Assembly: GCA_023398375.1 (NCBI GenBank)
Contig: JAEWSH010000037.1
Coordinates: forward strand, 310,001 to 374,000
Length of the DNA stretch: 64,000 nt
Reading direction: 5' to 3'
From: Bacillota bacterium
GTDB taxonomy: Bacteria; Bacillota; Clostridia; Lachnospirales; Lachnospiraceae
Positions 27,160 to 35,794 of this stretch are shown one piece after another. The stretch's first letter is position 1. The number at the start of each line of letters is the position of its first letter. A program made the position numbers and the translations under genes. Under the pieces are notes generated by a model. That model did not search any database. It was given only the letters and a program-made list of their open reading frames with translations, and was not told the origin of the DNA.

Positions 27160-27283
27160 ATACCGCGAGGCGTTTTTTGGAAGCGTTGGTCACAGAAAAC
27201 CCGGGTTTTTCACACGCGAAATTATTCATTCTGAATAATTTCTGTGCATAACTATTACTATGAAGCCGTAAGGCTGAATAGTA
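27160..27283 (-). repeat. Cluster of three hairpins between the pspC gene and the ABC-F gene
   Basis: Downstream of the PspC gene (minus strand) come, in order: TACTATTCAGCC/GGCTTCATAGTA (27283-27256, loop TTAC), GAAATTATTCA/TGAATAATTTC (27242-27218, a perfect 11-bp stem) and the palindrome AAAACCCGGGTTTT (27197-27210). The first is likely to be the operon's transcript end. Three stems in a row with little T-tail are unusual and may be a processed 3' end or a small repeat cluster. Confidence 0.5.
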
Positions 27284-27285
27284 AC

Positions 27286-27561
27286 TTACTCATTATATGG
27301 TGTCTCAGGTACAATGATTGCCATGACAATATATGCAAGCAGTCCTGTTCCAAAACTGCAAAATCCAAATAATACCATTAATAAACGAATTATTGTCGGA
27401 TCGCATCCGAAGTAATTTCCAATTCCGGCACATACACCGCAAAGCATTTTGTTGTTTCTGGAGCGATATAATCTCTTTATATTATTTCCGTTATTATTAG
27501 AATTTCCATTATAGTTATTGTAATTTCCATTGTTATTGTTGTAGTTTCCATTGTTATCCAT
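27286..27561 (-). CDS. PspC-domain membrane protein with Asn/Gly-rich leader
   Basis: About 91 residues from the ATG at 27561, chosen because AAGGAG lies 7 bases upstream; an earlier in-frame start has no such site. The first 30 residues are a low-complexity run of Asn, Gly and Tyr, followed by a complete PspC domain: LYRSRNNKMLCGVCAGIGNY, then DPTIIRLLMVLFGF and a second hydrophobic segment. PspC proteins sense or respond to envelope stress at the cytoplasmic membrane. It is the last gene of a PadR-DUF1700-DUF4097-PspC operon, 61 bases after the DUF4097 gene. Confidence 0.88.
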   Translation of the reverse strand: MDNNGNYNNNNGNYNNYNGNSNNNGNNIKRLYRSRNNKMLCGVCAGIGNYFGCDPTIIRLLMVLFGFCSFGTGLLAYIVMAIIVPETPYNE

Positions 27562-27622
27562 AATTTTCTCCTTATCTGCATGTTCTGTCATGCATAACTG
27601 TTTAGTTTTTCATACTGTTTGC

Positions 27623-28471
27623 TTAATAAAAAGATAGTTCCACTTTACCGATCGCGCATGCAATATCACAGTTATTATCTGCTTCATAATTAATATCAAC
27701 ATTTCTTACCAGATTCTCATACTCATCCTCACCAATAATGACTTTTCCTGCAGCACATTCCACATCATAATTCCAATATTCCTTATCCCCATTGATTTGC
27801 ATGTCGATATCACCGACTCCGCATTTTGCATCAATGTCACCGCTGATGCTGCCCATAAAATCTATCTTTCCTACACCAGCATTTAAATCCACATGCTCAA
27901 TATCTGCATTTTGAATCGATAGGCTTCCTGCACCTACCTCAGCGCTAAGCTTCCCGGTTCTAATTGAATTTATGGTAATTTTTCCTGCTCCGAGTTTTAT
28001 CTCTACATCGTCCAAATGAATTTCCTTAGGTAAATAAAGAGATATCTTATCATTATGATTGTCACTGTATTTTTCCCCCTTTAGTATCAGTGTATCATCC
28101 TCTATATAGCAACTTAACTTACCTTTTACATCATAATCAAGTCGTATTTGATCATCTGCTGATTCATTGACCTCCAATGCTGCGGCTTTAATATCCATCC
28201 TCACATTTTTAATACCTTTTCCATCGCCAATGGTTATATTCTTCTGCGTTCCTGTATACTTCGGATACTGATCATCCTCCCAATCAAAATCTTGGTTGAA
28301 ATAGATATGATCTTCGTCGAACCCGCTATATCCAAAACAAAATTCATTATTTTCGATTGCTTCCTTAAGAATGCCTGCTCCGCCAACAGAAGCACACATA
28401 ATCAAAAGAACAATACCCATCAGAATCAGAAGCCCTGCTGCAATAAATGATCCTTTTATAAACTTCTTCAT
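27623..28471 (-). CDS. DUF4097-type membrane-anchored beta-solenoid protein
   Basis: 282 residues. One N-terminal transmembrane helix (FIAAGLLILMGIVLLIMCAS, about 9-28) anchors an extracytoplasmic domain. From about residue 80 the chain is made of short repeated strands, each with a GA/GV turn (KLGAGKITINSIRTGKLSAE, then VGAGSLSIQNADIEHVDLNA), as in the beta-solenoid of DUF4097/'putative adhesin' proteins. It overlaps the DUF1700 gene by 4 bases. In similar operons the group is linked to envelope stress or daptomycin/bacitracin-type response (LiaG-like), but no direct role is shown here. Confidence 0.82.
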   Translation of the reverse strand: MKKFIKGSFIAAGLLILMGIVLLIMCASVGGAGILKEAIENNEFCFGYSGFDEDHIYFNQDFDWEDDQYPKYTGTQKNITIGDGKGIKNVRMDIKAAALEVNESADDQIRLDYDVKGKLSCYIEDDTLILKGEKYSDNHNDKISLYLPKEIHLDDVEIKLGAGKITINSIRTGKLSAEVGAGSLSIQNADIEHVDLNAGVGKIDFMGSISGDIDAKCGVGDIDMQINGDKEYWNYDVECAAGKVIIGEDEYENLVRNVDINYEADNNCDIACAIGKVELSFY

Positions 28472-29217
28472 GCCATCTGACCTCCTCTTCTATTGAGTGG
28501 TTTTCTACAAAGGTTTATAATCCCTCGGAAGCAGGCAGGAAGCACACTTCCGCAGATCCATACTGTAATAATCATAAAGAAAATTCCAAATCCAGCCAGC
28601 AATAACGAGATTCCCATCATCATCAAACCTAATATCGGTGAAATAAATAACTTTGCAATAGATACTCCAAATATAATAATTCCTGAAATAATAAATGCAA
28701 CCGCACAAATCGCAAAGGCAAAAAGCAGCGCTACCAGAACGCCCAATATTGCTGTGACTACACCAAATATCGCGCCCACTAAGGAAAGCCAGAATGGGCT
28801 TGTTACGATTACGATCAACACAATTAGTATCATCTTACCCGTATCCTGCTTCGGTTCCGTGTTTCTCCCATAGCCATTCGGATTATTATTATATTGGCGG
28901 TTATATTGATTTCCCTGCTGATATGCATTCTGCCCATCATCTGACCGGCTTGTTACTACGGCATTCTTTTTATTTCCCATATTCGTACAGCCGGATTCTG
29001 TGAATTCCCACTCTTCTGTGTTCTTTCCGAATAGGTCTGCTTTAATTGTTTCTGCAACTTTTGCCGGTGTTCCCAGTGCACGAATCACTTCAGCCTCATT
29101 TTCTGCACCTGCATCATCAAAATAATCATTATAATATTGTATTGCTTCTTCTTTCTCTCTTGGTGATATCTCTGCAAGCAGCACTTCCAACTGCCTCATG
29201 AATTCCATTCTATTCAT
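28468..29217 (-). CDS. DUF1700 (HAAS-domain) integral membrane protein
   Basis: About 249 residues from the ATG at 29217, set by GGGAGG 8 bases upstream. Residues 1-70 are the HAAS/DUF1700 helical domain (FMRQLEVLLAEISPREKEEA, then YYNDYFDDAG...EVIRALGTPAKVAE), a hydrophilic Gly/Asn/Gln linker follows to about 125, and then four transmembrane helices. These proteins are usually partnered with a PadR regulator, as here: the genes overlap by 8 bases. The HAAS domain is thought to bind or control the partner regulator or enzyme at the membrane; this is inferred from the family. Confidence 0.87.
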   Translation of the reverse strand: MNRMEFMRQLEVLLAEISPREKEEAIQYYNDYFDDAGAENEAEVIRALGTPAKVAETIKADLFGKNTEEWEFTESGCTNMGNKKNAVVTSRSDDGQNAYQQGNQYNRQYNNNPNGYGRNTEPKQDTGKMILIVLIVIVTSPFWLSLVGAIFGVVTAILGVLVALLFAFAICAVAFIISGIIIFGVSIAKLFISPILGLMMMGISLLLAGFGIFFMIITVWICGSVLPACFRGIINLCRKPLNRRGGQMA

Positions 29218-29536
29218 GTTTAATTCCTCCCTCAAACATTCCGGTAATCTTTTGTGAATATCTTATCCACTCACTTTCATACAGATTTAACTGTACTCTG
29301 CCTCTTTCCGTTACTTTGTAATATCTACGATTCCTTCCTGCACATGCCTGATCATAAACTTCAAGACATTCATCCTTCTGTAATCTCCGAAGCACCGGAT
29401 AAAGTGTTGATTCTGACAATTCAATTATCTGCCTTACTTCCTGCGTTATCTTATATCCATATGTACCTTCGGGGTCTTTGGATACAACTGCCAGAACGAT
29501 CGCATCCAGCAGTGCCGCACCTGTATTAAATACCAT
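29210..29536 (-). CDS. PadR-family transcriptional regulator
   Basis: A 108-residue PadR protein: a winged helix (ALLDAIVLAVVSKDPEGTYG, IIELSESTLYPVLRRLQKDE) with a short C-terminal dimerisation helix. The STLYPVLRRL recognition region is characteristic. It is the first gene of the operon and probably represses it; AT-rich repeats containing ATAATATT surround its promoter. GGAG lies about 10 bases before the ATG. Its inducer is unknown; in related operons it responds to cell-envelope-active antibiotics. Confidence 0.9.
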   Translation of the reverse strand: MVFNTGAALLDAIVLAVVSKDPEGTYGYKITQEVRQIIELSESTLYPVLRRLQKDECLEVYDQACAGRNRRYYKVTERGRVQLNLYESEWIRYSQKITGMFEGGIKHE

Positions 29537-29619
29537 ATAATAAAATCTCCTTTCCTCGTCGATTGTCTCTTTCTATGGATTATAACGATTTTCATATCCA
29601 TTTTTCTTCAACAAATATA

Positions 29620-29703
29620 ATATTATTTTTTATTTAATATTATACATCATATAATATTGTTTTCTTTATGCATACTATACAATATATAATATTATTTTGT
29701 CAA
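29620..29703 (-). promoter_or_regulatory. PadR operon promoter with repeated AT palindromes
   Basis: On the minus strand TTGACA (29703-29698) and TATAGT (29679-29674) are spaced 18 bases apart. The sequence from 29620 to 29697 holds four near copies of (T)ATAATATT, some within palindromes such as AATATTATAC...ATAATATT. One copy lies in the promoter spacer. These are the likely binding sites for the PadR protein. Confidence 0.55.
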
Positions 29704-30408
29704 CAGTAATATTCGTATTTCAGATAAAAATGTGAACTATATGTTTTTGATACTTGAATAATATAAACAAGAATGAATCCGCTGGCATGGCATTAACAAT
29801 GGAAAAATCGAGCGTAAACAAGATGAACCGGCAAGCCGATTCACTTGCCATGAATTAAAGAAGTACTAAGAAAACGCTGGTATGAATTTTCTTAGTACTT
29901 TTTGTTATTGTAATCTATCTGTATATTTTTATTACTTTTCCATATGTACGCACAGTAGGATTAAGTTCTCCTTTATAAAAAAGATAATCTTTGAAAACAG
30001 GATGAAATAATTTCCCTTTCACTTGTAGGATTACAATCCTTCATAAATATTAATAATGTTAAATTAGACAACATAATTAAGTTTACATAGCTTGTTTTTC
30101 TTCTTTGACTACACCAGTACTTTTATTAATTTGAACTAAATTTTGGATTCATTAATAATTCCTTCATTTTGATGAAAAAATGACAAAATAGTAAAGTAAT
30201 GCACACTTTCCACATACTTATCCACATTTTAACCATAATGACAGTGTTATTTTTTCATTTATACACTTTATGACACATTTGTCATGCTGAATGTTTTTTT
30301 CACTTTTCTAGTACTATAGTCTTGTATCCATAATGTCCGTCTGATATGATTTTATGTTAACTTTACATAATATTCTTATGTTCTTTGCTAACATCTGATT
30401 TGTCATAT
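29704..30408 (+). ncRNA. Gene-poor 705-base region with an orphan hairpin-terminator unit (possible small RNA)
   Basis: A perfect 14-bp stem (AAGTACTAAGAAAA/TTTTCTTAGTACTT, 29861-29874 with 29887-29900) followed by TTTGTT would end a plus-strand transcript, yet no plus-strand gene lies upstream. Just before it is a second stem, GGCAAG/CTTGCC (29830-29849), and a 23-codon frame (MALTMEKSSVNKMNRQADSL...) without a ribosome-binding site. No clear promoter is visible. From 29905 to 30408 I see only AT-rich sequence, one perfect DnaA-box nonamer (30218-30226) and an inverted repeat TGACACATTTGTCA (30271-30284). Confidence 0.35.
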
Positions 30409-32931
30409 TTATAACCATTCATTCCAAAAACGTTCTATTCTTTTTGCTATGGAATTCCGATCGACTACCTCATACTCACTCCAGTCCTTTGGAAATAGAC
30501 CTTGATAAGAATTATTTAAAAAACGTTCATCCAGTAATGCAACAATGCCTACATCATTTGCGGTACGTATTACACGACCAGCAGCTTGCAGTACCTTATT
30601 CATTCCCGGATATCGATAAGCATAGTTAAAACCATTTTCATCACGCTCATTGAAAAAATCTTTTAGTATTTCCCTTTCATTACATATCTGCGGTAATCCT
30701 GTTCCAACAATAATGACCCCAATCAATTGGTCTTCTGTCAAATCAATTCCCTCACTAAAGATGCCTCCCATTACACAAAATCCAAGAAGACTCTTTTCTT
30801 CCTCCACTTCAATATCAATTTGAATGATAGCACTCAGGTCATAATTTTCATTCCCGGCAAAGCGATTTAAAAACTCTTCTCTTGCTCTCTCATTCATATT
30901 ATTGGTCTGTAAGATGCATTCTACTTCCCTTTCATCATAATAATGCTCCATATATGCATCATAAACCTGTTGAAGAAACAAATGCGAGGGGAAAAAGATC
31001 AAATAATTTCCATGTCTGTTTCTAACGATCTCATGAATATAGTAAGCGACATTCTTGTATTCCGATTCACTTCTTCTGGAATATTTACTTGTTACGTCAT
31101 TTCCAATAAATAAAGCTCTTTTTTGTGGATTAAAAATGGGATTCACATATACCTCATAATCCTCTGCATCGCCGCCCAAAAGTGATTTATAGTATTGGAT
31201 CGGCAATAAGGTTGCCGAAAACAATACCGAGCTTCTCGCTTTACTCATACACGTTTTCAGATTTACTGATGGATTCACACAAAAAAGCTTGAGTATAAAA
31301 CTTCCATCTTGTTCCATCTGGGTATACGTGACATAATTTTCATCTACTCTTTCATAAATATCTAGGAAATGGCTAATTTTAAAATAAAAATCAAGTACTT
31401 CTTTGTGGATACTGATTTCCTCTCTATCCTGCAAAAATTTTTCCATCGTCGTGTATAATTGGTTGACCGACATGACCAGTGGGGAAATCAATTCAACTAC
31501 CCGGAAAGATTCGCATTCTCTTTTTAAAGCCAGCATTTCTTTATTGCATTTCTCCAGTTGCTTTTCCATTTTAATATCAAATGGCTTTACGATTCTCTTA
31601 AGCTGCAGAAAGTCTTCCTTACAGAGCACAGCACTATACATTTCCCTACCGCGGTCTAACAAGTTATGTGCCTCGTCAATCAAAAATAAGTAGTTGCCCT
31701 CTATTCCTTCTGAAAAAAATCTTCTTAAGTATGCATGTGGATCAAATACATAATTGTAATCACACACTATTCCATCAGAAAAAAGACTCATATCCAATCC
31801 CATTTCAAACGGACAGACTGAATGTTTCTTTGCATATTCCTCTATTTTTTCCCTCGAGTATCTGTCCTCATTTGTTAGTAGATCAAAAATAGCATCATTT
31901 ATCCGATCATAATGTCCTTTGGCATATGTGCACGCAATCGGATTGCACTCCATCTCTTCCATTGGACATATTTTTTCTTTCGCTGTTAAAATCACGCTTT
32001 TAAAAAAAAGTCCCTGTTTTCTTAATAAATCAAAAGTATCATCTGCAACTGTACGAGTTATCGTTTTTGCAGTTAAATAAAATAACTTATCGCCCATTCC
32101 TTGTCCCATTGCCTGTATCGACGGAAATACTGTGGAAATTGTCTTTCCCACTCCTGTAGGGGCAACCGTAAATAGCTTTCTGCTATGATAAATTGTCTGA
32201 TAAACATATTTCACCAGATCACGCTGCCCCTTTCTATAAGAAAAGGGAAATGCCAATGACTGTATTGATTCCTGTCGTTTTCTTTTCCATTCAAATTCAT
32301 AATCAGCCCATTTGCGGTATTCCTCTATCACATCCGTAAACCATACACGTAATTGAACAAAACTATATTCTTCATGAAAATATTTCATTTCCTCTGTATC
32401 AATATTACAATATGTCATTCTAACCCTGATAAATCGTAAATGATTCTGCAGCGCATAAATATATGCATAACACTTTGCCTGTGCCAAATGGGTAAATACG
32501 GGCTCTTTAATTTTTTTCAATTCTGTGTAGGTTCCTTTTATTTCATCAATTGTTACAACGTCCATTAAAGTAACATTATTTTCAGTAGTTGCCGCCACCA
32601 CTTCCAGATCCATGAGACTTATCTGCTCAGCGTCCGGATAGTCCTGCTCTAACAGAATTCCATCCGCTCTGCCTTCTACTGATATATCAAATTTCTCAAA
32701 AGATAGTACCGTTTTGAGACTAACTTCTGCCTGATAATTACTTCCCATACGTCTTTGAATCATGCGATGCACCCTGCTGCCCTCCTGCATTGCGTGATCA
32801 GGCATGGATGAATGTCTGTTATCAATATTACCCGAGCGCAAGATAAATTCAACGAGGTTCCGTACCGAGATTCGTATCATCGGCTTTTCCATCTTCTTTA
32901 ATTGTATCAATTCATTTCCACTAATTTCCAT
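30409..32931 (-). CDS. XPD/DinG-family DNA helicase with N-terminal PD-(D/E)XK-like nuclease domain
   Basis: 840 residues. Residues 1-215 carry a Cas4/RecB-like nuclease pattern: EGSRVH near 50, GRADGI (D90), IDEIKG (E130, K132) and QAKCYAYIYA (Q151). From about 230 an SF2 helicase follows with Walker A APTGVGKT (257-264), DEAH in the form LIDEAHN, and motif VI AAGRVIRT. Between motifs I and II are Cys residues in ICPMEEMECNPIACTYA and SVCPFEMG, fitting the 4Fe-4S domain of XPD/DinG. The protein would unwind and perhaps cut damaged or structured DNA. It lacks neighbours of known partnership. GGAAAT before the ATG is a weak ribosome site. Confidence 0.85.
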   Translation of the reverse strand: MEISGNELIQLKKMEKPMIRISVRNLVEFILRSGNIDNRHSSMPDHAMQEGSRVHRMIQRRMGSNYQAEVSLKTVLSFEKFDISVEGRADGILLEQDYPDAEQISLMDLEVVAATTENNVTLMDVVTIDEIKGTYTELKKIKEPVFTHLAQAKCYAYIYALQNHLRFIRVRMTYCNIDTEEMKYFHEEYSFVQLRVWFTDVIEEYRKWADYEFEWKRKRQESIQSLAFPFSYRKGQRDLVKYVYQTIYHSRKLFTVAPTGVGKTISTVFPSIQAMGQGMGDKLFYLTAKTITRTVADDTFDLLRKQGLFFKSVILTAKEKICPMEEMECNPIACTYAKGHYDRINDAIFDLLTNEDRYSREKIEEYAKKHSVCPFEMGLDMSLFSDGIVCDYNYVFDPHAYLRRFFSEGIEGNYLFLIDEAHNLLDRGREMYSAVLCKEDFLQLKRIVKPFDIKMEKQLEKCNKEMLALKRECESFRVVELISPLVMSVNQLYTTMEKFLQDREEISIHKEVLDFYFKISHFLDIYERVDENYVTYTQMEQDGSFILKLFCVNPSVNLKTCMSKARSSVLFSATLLPIQYYKSLLGGDAEDYEVYVNPIFNPQKRALFIGNDVTSKYSRRSESEYKNVAYYIHEIVRNRHGNYLIFFPSHLFLQQVYDAYMEHYYDEREVECILQTNNMNERAREEFLNRFAGNENYDLSAIIQIDIEVEEEKSLLGFCVMGGIFSEGIDLTEDQLIGVIIVGTGLPQICNEREILKDFFNERDENGFNYAYRYPGMNKVLQAAGRVIRTANDVGIVALLDERFLNNSYQGLFPKDWSEYEVVDRNSIAKRIERFWNEWL

Positions 32932-33002
32932 ACAATTTACTCCAGTTTTTACGTGCTACATGGGTATGAAGTCATTCGGACACGCTCCCACTTCCTATCA
33001 GT

Positions 33003-33052
33003 TAAAAAAGACTCCCTACTCTGATAGTGTACTCTATCAGGAATAGGGAGTC
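33003..33052 (-). terminator. Rho-independent terminator after the HPr-like gene
   Basis: A long stem, GACTCCCTA(C/T)...TAGGGAGTC, extended by CTGATAG/CTATCAG (33010-33027 with 33034-33052), is followed on the minus strand by TTTTTT. It lies 70 bases after the HPr-like stop and just before the helicase gene. Confidence 0.85.
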
Positions 33053-33121
33053 AAACTTCATCCTATCATATCAAGCAAGTGAGTAAAATTACTCATAAAG
33101 AACGAATTCTGTCTATCAAAT

Positions 33122-33355
33122 TTAACAAGCCAATGCGTATCCAGCAATCAAATTTTCAAAATCTGAATTGAAGCCGTTATAACTTACAGTCAAAATTTGT
33201 GTGAAATCTAAGCCTAAAACACCAACAATAGATTTCGCATCTACAGCATATCGATTGTATGCAATATCAATATCAAAATCACATCTTGATGCAGCTGCTA
33301 CGAATTTTTTAACTTCATCTGGTCTCAATTTAATTTTACGTTGAACCATGCTCAT
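33122..33355 (-). CDS. HPr-like protein lacking the phospho-histidine (Crh-like)
   Basis: 77 residues from the ATG at 33355 (AAAGG upstream). It follows the HPr fold from end to end: KLRPDEVKKFVAAASRC for helix A, FDIDIAYN, then the regulatory segment DAKSIVGVLGLD and a last helix. The phosphocarrier His15 is replaced (HARP becomes KLRP, Lys9), while Ser42 in KSIVGV, equivalent to Ser46 of HPr, is kept. Bacillus Crh has the same combination and acts only in CcpA-mediated catabolite regulation through HPr kinase. It stands alone here, with no PTS gene nearby, so a regulatory rather than a transport role is likely. Confidence 0.8.
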   Translation of the reverse strand: MSMVQRKIKLRPDEVKKFVAAASRCDFDIDIAYNRYAVDAKSIVGVLGLDFTQILTVSYNGFNSDFENLIAGYALAC

Positions 33356-33590
33356 ACAAAAACATCCTTTCAATTATACAAATACTAATCTTTAGTTCGC
33401 TTAATGTAGCTATTATACAATAATTTAACAATTTGTAAAGTATTTTTTTTAATACAAAATAGAACTTAAGGACTAACGTTATTTCATCTAAATTGAATTG
33501 TCTTTTTTTACACCTAAGGATTTATATATTCTCTTTTTAATCTGCTAATCGTTTTTTTACTTTCTTTTTTTCTTAATTTTTCCCTAATAT

Positions 33591-34358
33591 TCACCTAAAT
33601 TCTGACATGTATTTTTGAAAGTGCAATGGAAGCATCTGCCTTTGTAACGCTAAATTTTTACGCTCTTTAATTGCGATCTTATTACAAAAAAAAGTAAATA
33701 ATTCTTGATATACTGTTTCCATATCAGAAAATTTTTTTAGTGCTTCTTCCTGTAAATATTCCCCGCCCATTAAAAACCATTTTTTACCAGACGGATGAAC
33801 GACGCATAATTCTCTTGTATCATCGTAGATAATAAAATTCTCATTCGGAAGACGATCAGCAAAATGAGGTGCGAGGAATGCCAAAATATTATTACTTGGA
33901 CCGATTCTTGCAAATAAAACTTTTTTCTCCAATTCCTGAAATCTTAAAAATCCTTCCAAATGCAATATTTCGTTATTGGTATAACGGCTCAGTTCAAATA
34001 CCTTATTTACATAGGCATCTGCAAAATTCTCCATCGCCCTTCTTCTATTGTTCATTTTCAATCCATGCGCAAGTACATGATAAACTGCGTCCCCTTTTTC
34101 TTTATCTTTTGAAGCTAGCGCCCTGCAAAAGAATAAAAAAGTCTCCTCTCCAAACTCCCTATTAATTGTATCGGATACTTTTCTTGTTCTCTCTGCATTT
34201 GCGTCTGTTTCAATATAGGTCGCAAATAATTCGTAATTATCTGTTTCCCCTACTTGAATATACGTGGTTTCAGGTTTACATTTTCTTGCATAGGCCTCAT
34301 ATATTGCTGAAAATACTCCCTCCATAGAGTCTTCACAAATTAGAATGATCTTATCCAT
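33591..34358 (-). CDS. Putative DNA-metabolism protein linked to radical SAM enzyme (TIGR03915/DUF4130)
   Basis: 255 residues. It has the features of the TIGR03915 family: an N-terminal ICEDSMEGVFSAIYEAY, a central DAYVNKVFELSRYTNNEILH, then HLEGFLRFQEL and LAFLAPHFADRLPNENFIIY with IYDDTRELCVVHPSGKKW. In other bacteria the family is found almost only beside the radical SAM protein TIGR03916 and is sometimes fused to a uracil-DNA-glycosylase-like domain. Here its gene follows that partner by 18 bases and would be under the same SOS-type promoter. The reaction is not known; a role in DNA repair is inferred. Confidence 0.85.
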   Translation of the reverse strand: MDKIILICEDSMEGVFSAIYEAYARKCKPETTYIQVGETDNYELFATYIETDANAERTRKVSDTINREFGEETFLFFCRALASKDKEKGDAVYHVLAHGLKMNNRRRAMENFADAYVNKVFELSRYTNNEILHLEGFLRFQELEKKVLFARIGPSNNILAFLAPHFADRLPNENFIIYDDTRELCVVHPSGKKWFLMGGEYLQEEALKKFSDMETVYQELFTFFCNKIAIKERKNLALQRQMLPLHFQKYMSEFR

Positions 34359-34376
34359 ACTAATTCCTTTCTTCTC

Positions 34377-35726
34377 CTATATCTGTCCCCAAAGAGCCTG
34401 CTTCCCATCTACCACAGTAGGTTCACTGTCAAAATTCTTATCATCAAACAGAGACACCTGCCTGTAGGTAATCCCACTTGTATCAAATGGAAGTTTTTCC
34501 TTAACTGTCAGTAGATTCCTGGTAATATAATCTTCCTCTATCTTTGTCGGATACATCATTCGTCCACTACATGTAATAAAATAAAGTGCCCGTTTTAAAA
34601 CCACACCTATCCGTTTCAAATCTGCAAAATCTAATTTTGCCATCCTACGTGCCTGCACGATACGCTGTGCGCTTTTTACCCCTATGCCCGGTATCCTTAA
34701 CATCATTCTGTAATCAATCCGATTGATTTCCATTGGAAAGTACTCCAAATGGCGTAACGCCCAGTCGCATTTTGGATCTAATAGTATATTAAAATTCGGC
34801 CGTTCCTCATTTAGTAATTCACCTGCTCTAAATCCGTAAAAGCGCAATAACCAATCCGCCTGATATAGTCTATGCTCCCTGAGCAAAGGTGGTCCTCCCG
34901 GAAGCGCCGGTAAGGCTTTATCATCATTTACGTGTACGAAAGCCGAGTAAAATACTCTTTTCAAATCAAACTTTTGATACAGATTTTCAGCTACAGCCAT
35001 AATCTGATAGTCACTTTCCGGAGTTGCACCTATAATCATCTGTGTAGATTGCCCTGCTGGTACGAACTTTGGCGCATGTTTATATATTGTAAGTTCATTC
35101 TTATTTGCAGTAATTCCTGTCTGTATCAGCCGCATAGGTGACAGTATATTCTTCCTATGCTTATTCGGCGCAAGTGTTTTTAATCCATCCGCAGTAGGCA
35201 ATTCAAGATTTACACTCATTCTATCCGCAACCAATCCTGTTTTCTGTATCAACACTGGATCAGCGCCTGGAATAGCCTTCACATGAATATATCCTTGAAA
35301 ATTATGCACTGTGCGAAGTTTATAGATTGTTTGATACATTAATTCCATCGTATAGTTTGGAGAATATAATATTCCTGAGCTAAGAAAAAGTCCCTCAATA
35401 TAATTTCTTCTATAAAATTCCATCGTCAATTCGCAAACCTCATCCGGTGTAAAAGAAGCTCTCTTCACATCATTCGAGTTGCGATTCAGGCAATATTTAC
35501 AATCATAAATGCATTCATTGGTAAAAAGAATCTTTAAAAGTGAGATACATCTGCCATCTGCTGCAAAACTATGGCAGATTCCACCCGCAGTCGTATTTCC
35601 AATCCCTTTCCCGTCACCATTTCTGGCAACGCCACTGCTGGTACAGGCTACATCATATTTGGCAGCATCACTTAATATTCCCAATTTTTCTTTGACAGAC
35701 ATTTCCTGCGTAATCTTGATATCCAT
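34377..35726 (-). CDS. Putative DNA modification/repair radical SAM protein (TIGR03916)
   Basis: About 449 residues from the ATG at 35726 (GGAG 9 bases upstream); the longer open frame to 35840 runs back through the promoter and is not credible. The radical SAM cluster motif is CIYDCKYC (CX3CX2C) in the N-terminal quarter, preceded by the family's CTSSGVARNG and AGGICHSF segments. A helix-hairpin-helix (IPGIGVKSAQRIVQARR) near residue 310 suggests DNA binding. The family is predicted to repair or modify DNA by radical chemistry; the substrate is unknown. It heads an operon with the TIGR03915 protein and is preceded by two LexA-like boxes. Confidence 0.88.
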   Translation of the reverse strand: MDIKITQEMSVKEKLGILSDAAKYDVACTSSGVARNGDGKGIGNTTAGGICHSFAADGRCISLLKILFTNECIYDCKYCLNRNSNDVKRASFTPDEVCELTMEFYRRNYIEGLFLSSGILYSPNYTMELMYQTIYKLRTVHNFQGYIHVKAIPGADPVLIQKTGLVADRMSVNLELPTADGLKTLAPNKHRKNILSPMRLIQTGITANKNELTIYKHAPKFVPAGQSTQMIIGATPESDYQIMAVAENLYQKFDLKRVFYSAFVHVNDDKALPALPGGPPLLREHRLYQADWLLRFYGFRAGELLNEERPNFNILLDPKCDWALRHLEYFPMEINRIDYRMMLRIPGIGVKSAQRIVQARRMAKLDFADLKRIGVVLKRALYFITCSGRMMYPTKIEEDYITRNLLTVKEKLPFDTSGITYRQVSLFDDKNFDSEPTVVDGKQALWGQI

Positions 35727-35794
35727 ACTAATTCTCCAGTATTCCCTACACTTATCATTTACTTTTTTTAAATAACTATTCCTATAGCCGAAAA

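Noticed and set aside
29620..29703. Repeated AT motifs as a possible CRISPR or iteron array
   Set aside because: Unit length and spacing are irregular, there are no spacers, and the position at a PadR promoter explains them better.
30218..30226. Perfect DnaA box TTATCCACA, possible origin element
   Set aside because: Only a single box, no cluster, no dnaA or dnaN nearby; one nonamer is expected by chance at this scale.
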